Source: Eutrophocola sp965661105 | Lineage (GTDB): Bacteria > Pseudomonadota > Gammaproteobacteria > Pseudomonadales > Pseudohongiellaceae | NCBI GenBank assembly: GCA_965661105.1 | Contig: CBFICR010000040.1 | Span: forward strand, 1-25,669 | Length of the DNA stretch: 25,669 bases | Reading direction: 5' to 3' | Shown: piece by piece, positions 15,990-22,718 of the stretch | Position numbering within the stretch: the first letter of the stretch is position 1 | How the letters are laid out: every line of letters starts with the position of its first letter | Translations under genes and position numbers: made by a program | The notes under the pieces: model-generated | The model's input: only the letters and a program-made list of their open reading frames with translations | Databases searched by the model: none | Told to the model about the DNA's origin: nothing

Positions 15990-16082
15990 GCCAATAATGT
16001 GTGAAATTCATGGGGATAAGTTGTGCATAGAGTGGGTATTGCCGGGTATTGTTTTGAAGTTATACAGAGACTCTTGTGACAT

Positions 16083-16201
16083 TGCACCAGCAGGGGGCAA
16101 AAGTAGTAAATAATCGTCCGGGGCAGAAAAACCGGAAAAGCCTTTTAAAACAGGTGTCAGGGAATAATCATGATTTGGGCCTGCACCAGCTCAGGGCAAA
16201 A
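16083..16201. repeat. 20-bp direct repeat pair upstream of nrdA
   Basis: tgcaccagcagggggcaaaa (16083-16102) and tgcaccagctcagggcaaaa (16182-16201) agree at 17 of 20 positions, with the three mismatches adjacent. Start-to-start spacing is 99 bp. The second copy ends 16 bp before the solitary NrdR-type palindrome. Confidence 0.65.
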
Positions 16202-16217
16202 AATGGCTGGCTGGCAA

Positions 16218-16233
16218 ACACTATATATAGTGT
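16218..16233. promoter_or_regulatory. Solitary perfect NrdR-type palindrome
   Basis: ACACTATATATAGTGT is a perfect 16-bp palindrome and a full consensus NrdR box; the symmetry extends to 20 bp (16216-16235). It lies 45 bp beyond the stop codon of the ABC ATPase gene and 245 bp upstream of NrdR box 2, with no second box 31 bp away on either side. It could be a distal operator for DNA looping, or it could serve a promoter I cannot see. Confidence 0.65.
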
Positions 16234-16277
16234 TTTAGCTTTTCAGATTCAGGCGGATTTATGGCAAATATTATTGA

Positions 16278-17003
16278 TCAATATTTCTGCTCAATAAAGC
16301 GCGCAACAAATTCATTGGCCGGGGCTTCACGTAACTGTGCCGCACTTCCCCATTGCTGCAGATTTCCTTCCAGCATAACGCCGGTTTCGTCTGCAACGGT
16401 AAAAGCTTCGTCCTGATCATGGGTGACCAGAATTGCACTTATTTTACGCTCAATAAGAATATCCCTGACTTCGCGACTGAGGTTGCGGCGCATTTCCGTG
16501 TCCAGATTGGAAAAGGGTTCATCCATGAGCAGGAGTTTGGGGTCAGGGGCCAGCGCTCTTGCCAGGGCGACACGTTGTTGCTGGCCACCGGATAACTGGT
16601 GTGGATACTTGTCTGCATGCTTTTCCAGATGAACCAGGCTTAGCAGAGAAAGGACGATAGCGTCTTTTTCCGCCTTGTCTCTGCCGTGCAGGCCAAAGGC
16701 AATATTTTTACTGACACTGAGATGGGGAAACAGCGCGTAATCCTGAAACACCATGCCAATTTTACGTTGCTCCGGAGGCACTACATTACCAGCGGCACTG
16801 AGACAGACGCCGTCGAGGAGGATCTGGCCGGCAAAAATATTTTCCAGCCCTGCTATGGCTCTAAGAGCGGTGGTTTTGCCGCAACCGCTGGGGCCGAGCA
16901 AACTTACAATCTGATGTTGGCCAACATTAAAGCTCAGGTCATCAATGATCACCTGATCATCATAGCGACAATTGATGTTGTGAATTTCAAGCAGTGCTTT
17001 CAT
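16278..17003 (-). CDS. ABC transporter ATP-binding protein (FbpC/PotA-like)
   Basis: A 241-residue ABC ATPase with every motif intact: Walker A GPSGCGKTT (37-45), Q-loop VFQDYALFPH, signature LSGGQQQR, Walker B LLLMDEPFSNLD and H-loop VTHDQDEA. The sequence resembles the ferric iron/spermidine/sulfate importer ATPases but is shorter than most because it has no long C-terminal TOBE domain. The start at 17003 (MKALLEIHN) is chosen over an upstream frame opening at 17045 because the family begins there and AGGTGG precedes it with 6-base spacing. Permease and binding protein genes are absent from the window, so the substrate cannot be inferred. It follows argF by 75 bp on the same strand. Confidence 0.9.
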   Translation of the reverse strand: MKALLEIHNINCRYDDQVIIDDLSFNVGQHQIVSLLGPSGCGKTTALRAIAGLENIFAGQILLDGVCLSAAGNVVPPEQRKIGMVFQDYALFPHLSVSKNIAFGLHGRDKAEKDAIVLSLLSLVHLEKHADKYPHQLSGGQQQRVALARALAPDPKLLLMDEPFSNLDTEMRRNLSREVRDILIERKISAILVTHDQDEAFTVADETGVMLEGNLQQWGSAAQLREAPANEFVARFIEQKY

Positions 17004-17078
17004 ATCAGGCCACCTGGTCCATGCGCAGACTCTTGACCACAACAAGGGGCAAATTTATGCAGGCTGGAACTGGCGATA

Positions 17079-17981
17079 TCAGCACAGCAGGAATTCAAGC
17101 AGCGCTTTTTGGGCATGCAGGCGGTTTTCAGCCTGTTCCCAGACCACTGAATCAGGTGCATCAATAACATCAGCGCTGACTTCTTCGCCACGATGGGCGG
17201 GAAGACAATGCATAAACAGGGCGTTCTCATCGGCAAGACTCATCAGCTCCAGAGTCACCTCAAAACCTTCGAAATCCTTCATGCGGCGGACTCGTTCATC
17301 TTCCTGTCCCATGGAGGCCCAGACATCAGTACTGACCAGGGAGGAGCCCGGTAATGCCTGTTCCGGAGTACGGACGATTTTTACACGATCGGAGTTGGCT
17401 GCAACCAGTTCAGGGTTGGGATCATAACCTGGAGGACAGGCGACGATGAGTTCGAAATCCAGCAATCGGGCAGCATTGATATAGGAGTGGCACATATTGT
17501 TACCATCGCCTATCCAGGTGACGGTCTTGCCCTGAATACTGCCGCGATGCTGGACGAAGGTTTGCATATCTGCCAGCAATTGGCAGGGATGATAATCATC
17601 TGTCAGGGCATTGATCACCGGGACGGAGGAATAATCGGCCATACGTTCGATTTTTTCATGCTCAAAGGTGCGTATCATGATGGCGTCTACCATCCTGGAA
17701 AGAACGCGCGCAGTATCCTCCACCGGTTCACCACGCCCTAATTGGGTGTCCTGGGGGGACAGGAAAATGGCAGAACCGCCCATCTGGTTCATGCCGGCCT
17801 CAAAAGAAACCCGGGTCCTGGTAGACGATTTTTCAAACACCATCGCCAATACCTTGTTTCTCAACAATTCATGGGGAGTACCCTGGTCAAGCAATATCTT
17901 CAGCTCGCAGGCGCGATCAATAATGTCTTTTAATTCCTGTCCGCTCAGGTCAAGCAGGGTCAGGAAATGTCTGGGTTTCAT
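17079..17981 (-). CDS. argF: Ornithine carbamoyltransferase
   Basis: A 300-residue enzyme converting ornithine and carbamoyl phosphate to citrulline in arginine synthesis. The carbamoyl-phosphate loop STRTR is at 53-57; HPCQ (DDYHPCQLLADMQT), the ornithine-binding region around VSTDVWASMGQE, and HCLPAHRGEEV follow in the standard order. This identifies it as an OTCase, not an aspartate carbamoyltransferase. Length is normal. The ATG overlaps the argD stop codon by 4 bp (ATGA), indicating translational coupling in an argD-argF operon. Whether it is anabolic or catabolic cannot be read from sequence alone, but the argD partner favours synthesis. Confidence 0.97.
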   Translation of the reverse strand: MKPRHFLTLLDLSGQELKDIIDRACELKILLDQGTPHELLRNKVLAMVFEKSSTRTRVSFEAGMNQMGGSAIFLSPQDTQLGRGEPVEDTARVLSRMVDAIMIRTFEHEKIERMADYSSVPVINALTDDYHPCQLLADMQTFVQHRGSIQGKTVTWIGDGNNMCHSYINAARLLDFELIVACPPGYDPNPELVAANSDRVKIVRTPEQALPGSSLVSTDVWASMGQEDERVRRMKDFEGFEVTLELMSLADENALFMHCLPAHRGEEVSADVIDAPDSVVWEQAENRLHAQKALLEFLLC

Positions 17982-19156
17982 TTTCCAAAATCCTCAATCA
18001 GTTCGCTGATCGTGTCTATGATTAGATCACTTTCTGCTTCTGTAAGTGTCAGTGGCGGTACCAGTCGGACAACATTGCCTGAGGCGACATTAATTAATAG
18101 TCCTTTGTCCCTGGCCAGGGCCACCAGCTCGGCGCAGGGTTGGTCCAGTTCCACGCCAATCATCAGACCATTACCTCGAATTGCCACTACATGAGGGCAG
18201 TTCTGCAAACGCATGCTCAGGCCAAATTTAATCCTGTCACCCTGGACACTGGCATTTTCCAGCAAGCCTTCGGTCAGCAATGCCTTGTTGACCGCCAATG
18301 CCGCAGCACAGGCCAGAGGGCTTCCGCCAAAAGTAGTGGCGTGATGCCCCGGGTGGAAGATATCTGCTGCTCTGCCACTGGCCAGGCAGGCGCCGATAGG
18401 AAAGCCATTGCCCAGACCTTTTGCGGTAGAAACTACATCCGGCAGGATGCCACTGTGCTGATAGGCAAAATACTTGCCGGTACGGCCATTGCCAGTCTGC
18501 ACTTCATCAAGCATCAGAAGCATGTCATTGGCGTCACAAAGGCTGCGCAATTTATTCAGGTAATCAGAAGCAGGAATGCATATGCCCCCTTCACCCTGTA
18601 TCGGTTCCACCAGCACAGCGACAATATTCGGGTTGTTCTTCACACATTCCTCGACAGCTGGAATGTCATTGAAGGGCACTCGATAGAAACCTTCCAGAAA
18701 AGGCGCGAAGCCACTCTGATGGCGGCTGCTGTAGGTTGCTGTCAGTGCGCCCATGGTACGGCCATGAAAAGCGCCTTCCATAACGATAATGCCCGGTAAA
18801 TCAACGCCCTTGTTATGACCAAACATACGCGCCAGCTTGATTGCCGCTTCATTACCTTCTGCGCCGGAATTACAGAAGAAGACACTGCTCATGCCCGAGG
18901 CCTGACATAACTTTTCGGCAAGTTCTTCCTGTAACGGCACGCCATACAGGTTGGAGGTATGAACCAGCGTTGCTACCTGTTGCTGAACGGCCTTGATAAA
19001 GCCCGGATGATTATGACCAAGGGCGCATACCGCAATACCGCTAATGGCATCAAGGTAGCGTTTGTTCTCGCTGTCATATAGCCATGACCCTTCACCGCGG
19101 ATGAAATCAACGGGGATTCGATTATAGGTCTTCATCAAGGCATCTGGATTGGCCAT
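17978..19156 (-). CDS. argD: Acetylornithine aminotransferase
   Basis: A 392-residue class III PLP-dependent aminotransferase, matching the usual 390-400 residue length of ArgD, which makes N-acetylornithine in arginine synthesis and may also act as succinyldiaminopimelate aminotransferase. The cofactor lysine is K246 in VSTAKGLGNGFPIGA; the D217-E218 pair in LMLDEVQTGNGRTG, the SGAEGNEAAIKLAR block (97-110), and GAFHGRTMGALTAT (128-141) are typical. A good Shine-Dalgarno (AGGAAG, 6-base spacing) supports the start. It leads the operon, overlapping argF. The upstream gap to the divergent hydantoinase gene shows no clear ArgR box. Confidence 0.96.
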   Translation of the reverse strand: MANPDALMKTYNRIPVDFIRGEGSWLYDSENKRYLDAISGIAVCALGHNHPGFIKAVQQQVATLVHTSNLYGVPLQEELAEKLCQASGMSSVFFCNSGAEGNEAAIKLARMFGHNKGVDLPGIIVMEGAFHGRTMGALTATYSSRHQSGFAPFLEGFYRVPFNDIPAVEECVKNNPNIVAVLVEPIQGEGGICIPASDYLNKLRSLCDANDMLLMLDEVQTGNGRTGKYFAYQHSGILPDVVSTAKGLGNGFPIGACLASGRAADIFHPGHHATTFGGSPLACAAALAVNKALLTEGLLENASVQGDRIKFGLSMRLQNCPHVVAIRGNGLMIGVELDQPCAELVALARDKGLLINVASGNVVRLVPPLTLTEAESDLIIDTISELIEDFGK

Positions 19157-19282
19157 TTACTACTTCCTGATCATAAGGTTATAAAAAATGAGTTTTTAAA
19201 CCCGGGATTTTCCAAACCCAAAAAAAGCAAAAGGGCAGCAAGCGCCACCCCCAAAGGAAAGCGATTTTAATGAAAGCGTCCG

Positions 19283-19318
19283 CAAGTCACAAGTCTCCAG
19301 TTAAGAAGTCGCAAGTTA
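19283..19318. repeat. Degenerate heptamer array related to the reverse complement of GAGACTT
   Basis: Successive units read caagtca, caagtct, ccagtta, agaagtc and, after a one-base shift, caagtta. The string AAGTCTC (19291-19297) is the exact reverse complement of the GAGACTT unit repeated at 1-77. The array is short and imperfect. Confidence 0.4.
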
Positions 19319-19454
19319 CAGCTAAAGCGAATTCGGATTCAGGCTTTCATCAGAACATTAATACGAAACAAAAGCAGATATCGACTTGTCATCCAGGACT
19401 TGTATTGACTGAAATAAATGTGACTGAATTGAGACCGGCGCAGACGAATTTTTC

Positions 19455-19483
19455 TTCGCTCCGGGGCCTGGCATCTTTATAAT
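19455..19483 (+). promoter_or_regulatory. Candidate promoter giving a near-leaderless transcript
   Basis: A perfect -10 hexamer TATAAT at 19478-19483 is preceded at 17 bp by TTCGCT (19455-19460, 3 of 6 to the -35 consensus). Transcription would start within a few bases of the ATG at 19492. No Shine-Dalgarno lies before this ATG, which fits a leaderless mRNA. Confidence 0.45.
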
Positions 19484-19491
19484 CGCGTGCC

Positions 19492-21033
19492 ATGAATGCT
19501 ATCGAATTAAGTCTGTTTGCCTCGCGCATGGAGGCCGTCTGTGACGAAATGGGGGCCGTGCTGCAACGCTCGGCATTTTCTCCCAATATCAAGGATCGTC
19601 TCGATTTTTCCTGCGCCCTGTTTGACGACAGTGGGCTGCTATGTGCCCAGGCCGCGCATATTCCGGTTCATCTGGGCAGTATGGCCTATGCCATGGCTGA
19701 CATTGTCGGGCAGTTTGACTGGCATGCCGACGATGTTCTGGTGCTGAACGATCCCTATCTGGGGGGCACGCATCTGCCTGATGTTACGATTGTTGCGCCG
19801 GTTTTCATTGATCAGGAATTGTTGGCCTTCGCTGTGAATCGTGCCCATCATGCGAATATTGGTTCCGAGTCCCCCGGTTCAATGCCGATTACCAGTAAGT
19901 TGGCGGAGGAAGGCATCATCATTTCACCTCAGTTCCTGCTAAAACAGGGTCAGCTGAATCGTCAGTTATGGAAATCACTGGAAGCCATTCATGGACAACA
20001 GGGTGACTATAAGCTTGATGGTGACATGGCGGCTCAGGTGAGCTCGGTAAACACGGGTGTGCAGCGAATGCAGGAGTTGATAATCCAGCTTGGAACTCAA
20101 ACTTTCCAGTCAGGACTGGAAGAGCTTAATGAATACGGAACGCGAATTGCGCTTGCCTGTCTGGCTGATATACCCAAAGGCGTCTATGGGCATGTCGATT
20201 TTATGGATGATGATGGTCTTGGGCAGCTGGATATCCCAATACAGGTCTGCCTGGAGATTGCCGACGCCAGCATCACTGTGGATTTCGAGGGCACCAGCGA
20301 GCAGGTGGCGGGCAATATAAACTGCCCTTTACCTGTAGTTGCGGCGGCTGTGTTTTATGTGTTTCGCTGCCTGATGCCGGACTATGCGCCAGCCTGCGCC
20401 GGTCTGTTTAGCCCGATTAAAATCAAGGCGCCCGCAGCATCTCTGGTCAATGCCTGTCATCCCGCGGCGGTAGCTGCGGGTAATGTGGAAACCTCAACAC
20501 GTATTGTTGATACGGTTCTCGGGGCGCTGGAGAAGGCTCTGCCGCAGAGGATTCCGGCTGCCAGTCAGGGCAGTATGAATAATATTGCCATGGGCCATCG
20601 CGGGCCTGACGGGAGTTGGGACTACTATGAAACTCTGGCCGGTGGTCACGGTGGCGGGCCTGATTTCGCGGGCCTCAGTGGCAGGCATTCACATATGACC
20701 AATACCCTGAATACCCCCATAGAAAGTCTTGAGATGCATTACCCGATTCGGGTTAAGCAGTATGCCATTCGTGAATCCAGTGGGGGCGCAGGCAAGCATC
20801 CCGGTGGCAATGGCCTGGTGCGCGAATATGAGTTTCTTGGGCCCGCCCAGGTAAGCCTGCTAACGGAAAGGCGCCGCCATCATCCCTGGGGGCTGCAGGG
20901 TGGGGAACCCGGGCAGACCGGAGAAAACTTCCTCAATGGAAAAGCGCTTCCTGGTAAAATCTCACTTACGCTGCAGGCCGGGGATTGTCTCACCATTAGA
21001 ACGCCCGGCGGGGGCGGCTGGGGTAAACCGTAG
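19492..21033 (+). CDS. Hydantoinase B / oxoprolinase-family protein (HyuB-like)
   Basis: The 513-residue protein matches the HyuB/N-methylhydantoinase B family across its length: MGAVLQRSAFSPNIKDRLDFSCALFD (near 20-45), HIPVHLGSM, NDPYLGGTHLPDVT, NRAHHANIG, a GTSEQVAGNINCP region near 270, AGNVETSTRIVD, GGHGGGPDFAG, the SGGAGKHPGGNGLVREYEF block and a C-terminal TPGGGGWG. These proteins hydrolyse hydantoins or 5-oxoproline with ATP, normally as a complex with the separate HyuA (ATP-binding) subunit. No hyuA is within the window on either side; upstream is the divergent argD and downstream is grxD. The partner may be encoded elsewhere. The start is the first Met of the conserved block and has no Shine-Dalgarno. 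Confidence 0.93.
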   Translation: MNAIELSLFASRMEAVCDEMGAVLQRSAFSPNIKDRLDFSCALFDDSGLLCAQAAHIPVHLGSMAYAMADIVGQFDWHADDVLVLNDPYLGGTHLPDVTIVAPVFIDQELLAFAVNRAHHANIGSESPGSMPITSKLAEEGIIISPQFLLKQGQLNRQLWKSLEAIHGQQGDYKLDGDMAAQVSSVNTGVQRMQELIIQLGTQTFQSGLEELNEYGTRIALACLADIPKGVYGHVDFMDDDGLGQLDIPIQVCLEIADASITVDFEGTSEQVAGNINCPLPVVAAAVFYVFRCLMPDYAPACAGLFSPIKIKAPAASLVNACHPAAVAAGNVETSTRIVDTVLGALEKALPQRIPAASQGSMNNIAMGHRGPDGSWDYYETLAGGHGGGPDFAGLSGRHSHMTNTLNTPIESLEMHYPIRVKQYAIRESSGGAGKHPGGNGLVREYEFLGPAQVSLLTERRRHHPWGLQGGEPGQTGENFLNGKALPGKISLTLQAGDCLTIRTPGGGGWGKP

Positions 21034-21162
21034 CAGTATTGACTGCGTATACACTTGAAATGAAGTAAAATGATCCCACTTACTTATTCATACTCTTTAA
21101 ACTTGATCTAATATTAAACGCCTCATCGTTCAGTATTAAATCCATTAACCTCAGGAATTCTC

Positions 21163-21516
21163 ATGAGCACTGAAAATAATATCGAAAGCGTAATCAAAGA
21201 CCAGATTGTTGCTAATCCAATCATTCTTTATATGAAGGGCAATCCCAATCAGCCGCAGTGTGGCTTTTCTGCCCAGGCGACACAGATGTTAATGGCCTGT
21301 GGCCAGAAATTTGCCTACGTTGATATTCTCAGTAATCCGGATGTTCGCGCCAATCTTCCCAAGGTCTCTGATTGGCCCACATTCCCCCAGCTGTTTGTGG
21401 ACGGAGAATTGGTCGGCGGCTGCGATATCATGACTGACATGTATCAGAAAGGTGAGCTTAAAACCCTTCTTGATGACTCTGCTGCAAAAAGAGAAGGGCA
21501 GGAACAACAAGCCTGA
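21163..21516 (+). CDS. grxD: Monothiol glutaredoxin (Grx4/GrxD type)
   Basis: A 117-residue CGFS glutaredoxin, which binds a [2Fe-2S] cluster with glutathione and takes part in Fe-S cluster delivery. The CGFS active site is C33-S36 in KGNPNQPQCGFSAQA; SDWPTFPQLFVDGELVGGCDI is the glutathione-binding TVP-like and GGxD region. Length and single-domain layout equal E. coli GrxD (115 aa). A good Shine-Dalgarno (AGGA, 7-base spacing) precedes the ATG, and a strong terminator follows 30 bp after the stop, so it is probably monocistronic or the end of a short transcript. The C-terminus ends in a charged tail (KREGQEQQA). Confidence 0.97.
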   Translation: MSTENNIESVIKDQIVANPIILYMKGNPNQPQCGFSAQATQMLMACGQKFAYVDILSNPDVRANLPKVSDWPTFPQLFVDGELVGGCDIMTDMYQKGELKTLLDDSAAKREGQEQQA

Positions 21517-21545
21517 TAGTGTGAGTGCAAATGGCTTGAAAAAAC

Positions 21546-21571
21546 GGGAGCAGCAGTGCTCCCTTTTTTTT
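21546..21571 (+). terminator. Intrinsic terminator after grxD
   Basis: GGGAGCA (21546-21552) pairs with TGCTCCC (21557-21563) around the loop GCAG and is followed by eight T residues. An A-run (21541-21544) precedes the stem, so some activity on the other strand is possible. Confidence 0.93.
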
Positions 21572-21618
21572 GCCATTGAGAAACCAGTCAAATCAATTTA
21601 AACATAGAGCGAGATATT

Positions 21619-21693
21619 ATGGGACGTCAGCCCTATGGCGCCAGACCCAACAATGCTCACACAGGGGCGCCGGGCGTTCGCCTGAGATTTTGA
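21619..21693 (+). CDS. Possible 24-codon leader ORF before the DMT exporter
   Basis: An ATG at 21619 opens a 24-codon frame (MGRQPYGARPNNAHTGAPGV followed by RLRF) ending in TGA at 21691-21693. A purine-rich GAGCGAG lies 5 bases upstream. The frame ends 32 bases before an inverted repeat with terminator features, the arrangement of a leader peptide. It has no long run of one amino acid, though Gly, Arg, Pro and Ala make up more than half. Chance occurrence of such a short frame is quite possible. Confidence 0.25.
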   Translation: MGRQPYGARPNNAHTGAPGVRLRF

Positions 21694-21695
21694 TT

Positions 21696-21709
21696 CGCTG
21701 TTGTCAGCG
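21696..21709 (+). other. Small hairpin in the DMT exporter leader
   Basis: CGCTG (21696-21700) pairs with CAGCG (21705-21709) over the loop TTGT. It lies just after the possible leader ORF and 16 bp before the GC-rich inverted repeat. GGCGCC occurs twice further upstream (21634-21639 and 21665-21670) and could form an additional long-range pairing. Confidence 0.4.
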
Positions 21710-21717
21710 CAATAGTT

Positions 21718-21746
21718 TTGCCTGGGGAAGGCGGGTTACGTACAAT
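21718..21746 (+). promoter_or_regulatory. Candidate sigma70 promoter of the DMT exporter, inside an inverted repeat
   Basis: TTGCCT (21718-21723, 4 of 6) and TACAAT (21741-21746, 5 of 6) are separated by exactly 17 bp. Transcription would start near 21753, leaving about 26 nt before the ATG at 21779. The promoter overlaps the inverted repeat at 21726-21755, which might therefore be an operator. Confidence 0.45.
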
Positions 21747-21760
21747 CCGCCTTCCTTTTT
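21726..21760 (+). terminator. GC-rich hairpin with T-run just before the DMT exporter gene
   Basis: GGAAGGCGG (21726-21734) pairs perfectly with CCGCCTTCC (21747-21755); a G-T and two A-T pairs extend the stem to 12 bp with the loop ACGTAC. Five T residues follow directly. By form this is an intrinsic terminator, yet it ends only 18 bp before the start codon of the next gene. It may be an attenuator, the end of a small RNA, or a promoter-overlapping operator. Confidence 0.6.
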
Positions 21761-21778
21761 CCGTCAAGAAAGTCACTT

Positions 21779-22675
21779 ATGTCTGATAACGCCCGTGGCG
21801 TCTGGTACATGGCTCTGGCCACTTTTGTGTTCGGGCTGATGACTGTGTTTGTCAAACTGGTACCGTCCATTCCGCCCCTGGAAATTATATTTTTCCGTGC
21901 AGTTATAGCGCTGATACTTTGCTACTGGGGATTAAAACGGGCGCGGGTATCGATTTGGGGTAATAACAGGGTCATGCTCATTATGCGCGGTGTAGCAGGC
22001 GTTATAGCCCTGTCCCTGAACTTCTGGCTGGTTCAGGAAATTCCCCTGGCAACCGCCTCCACATTGACTTATCTGGCACCGATATCGACGACCTTGATCG
22101 GCATCTGGTTTGTGAAAGAAAAGGTAAGCGCGATACAGGGATTGTTTTTTGCCACCAGTTTTGCAGGTATCCTGGTGATTCAGGGTTTCGATGCCAGAGT
22201 ATCGCTATTTCATCTGGGGGTTGGCCTGGTGACCTGTCTGTTTATGGGCATTGCCTATAACTGTGTGCGCAAGTTATCCACCAGCGAGCATCCCCTTGTC
22301 ATTATTTTTTACTTTCCTGCGGTCTGTCTTCCTGTCACAGCGGTGGCCTGTCTGTTGTTCTGGGTGCAGCCCCAGGGCTGGGAATGGTTCTATCTATTTA
22401 TGGTGGGTATCACCAGCCAGGTGGCCCAGTATTTCATGACGCGTTCCTATCAGCTGGCCGAAATTTCTACGGTATCCATCGTCAATTACACCGGCATTAT
22501 TTACGCGATAGTGCTGGGCTATCTCATTTTTGGTGAAGGCTTTAACCTGTTGACCTATTTAGGGATGGCACTGGTAATCGTCGGCGTGATATTAAATATT
22601 GTATGGAAACAATATAGCAAAAAGCCATTGGTGACAGATTCACCCTCCATAGTAATTGATGAGAAGCCCTTGTAG
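21779..22675 (+). CDS. DMT-superfamily (EamA) membrane transporter
   Basis: A 298-residue membrane protein with about ten hydrophobic helices in two EamA repeats of five, the usual drug/metabolite transporter layout. The first repeat covers about residues 7-136 (GVWYMALATFVFGLMTVFVK, PLEIIFFRAVIAL, LATASTLTYLAPISTTLIGIWFVKEKVS) and the second about 148-280 (ending SIVNYTGIIYAIVLGYLIFGEGFNLLTYLGMALVIVGVI). A hydrophilic tail follows. Substrates of EamA proteins range from amino acids to purines and S-adenosylmethionine; none can be assigned here. Only a weak Shine-Dalgarno (AAGAAAG) precedes the ATG. The unusual inverted repeat immediately upstream suggests regulated expression. Confidence 0.92.
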   Translation: MSDNARGVWYMALATFVFGLMTVFVKLVPSIPPLEIIFFRAVIALILCYWGLKRARVSIWGNNRVMLIMRGVAGVIALSLNFWLVQEIPLATASTLTYLAPISTTLIGIWFVKEKVSAIQGLFFATSFAGILVIQGFDARVSLFHLGVGLVTCLFMGIAYNCVRKLSTSEHPLVIIFYFPAVCLPVTAVACLLFWVQPQGWEWFYLFMVGITSQVAQYFMTRSYQLAEISTVSIVNYTGIIYAIVLGYLIFGEGFNLLTYLGMALVIVGVILNIVWKQYSKKPLVTDSPSIVIDEKPL

Positions 22676-22718
22676 ACTTTCCCCATCTAATAAAAACAAT
22701 TACTTATAAGGGGGCAGT

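Larger units (their letters stand above)
15411..16277 (-). other. 867-bp nrdA control region without a convincing gene
   Basis: No open frame here looks coding; the 73-codon frames lack family resemblance and overlap regulatory sites. Going from nrdA outward it holds: three tandem hairpins (15550-15625), a perfect DnaA box (15646-15654), a five-fold 10-bp periodic stretch (15801-15850), two NrdR-like boxes (15927-15942, 15958-15973) around a likely promoter, weaker DnaA-like sites, a 20-bp direct repeat pair (16083-16102, 16182-16201) and a solitary perfect NrdR-type palindrome (16218-16233). Confidence 0.8.
19157..19491. other. 335-bp divergent intergenic region argD / hydantoinase B
   Basis: It contains the argD Shine-Dalgarno at its left end, an A-rich patch, a degenerate heptamer stretch (19283-19318) and a perfect TATAAT just before the plus-strand gene. 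A 70-codon plus-strand frame (19270-19482) is Lys/Ser/Thr-rich, has no family resemblance and overlaps the repeat, so I do not call it a gene. Confidence 0.6.

Noticed and set aside
16076..16297. 73-codon plus-strand frame in the nrdA upstream region
   Set aside because: It contains the direct repeats and the NrdR-type palindrome, runs into the ABC gene end, and lacks any family pattern.
17004..17045. Upstream start for the ABC ATPase
   Set aside because: The 14 extra residues are not family-like, and AGGTGG is ideally placed for the ATG at 17003.
18140..18799. 219-codon plus-strand frame opposite argD
   Set aside because: Antisense shadow of argD, with no domain pattern and no ribosome binding site.
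15583..19219. Similar strings cccggatttcccaaac (15583-15598) and cccgggattttccaaac (19201-19217)
   Set aside because: Short match with one insertion and one substitution and no shared context; could be chance.
21034..21162. grxD promoter from TTGACT (21039-21044) with TAAAAT (21066-21071)
   Set aside because: The spacer is 21 bp, too long; no better-spaced pair was found.
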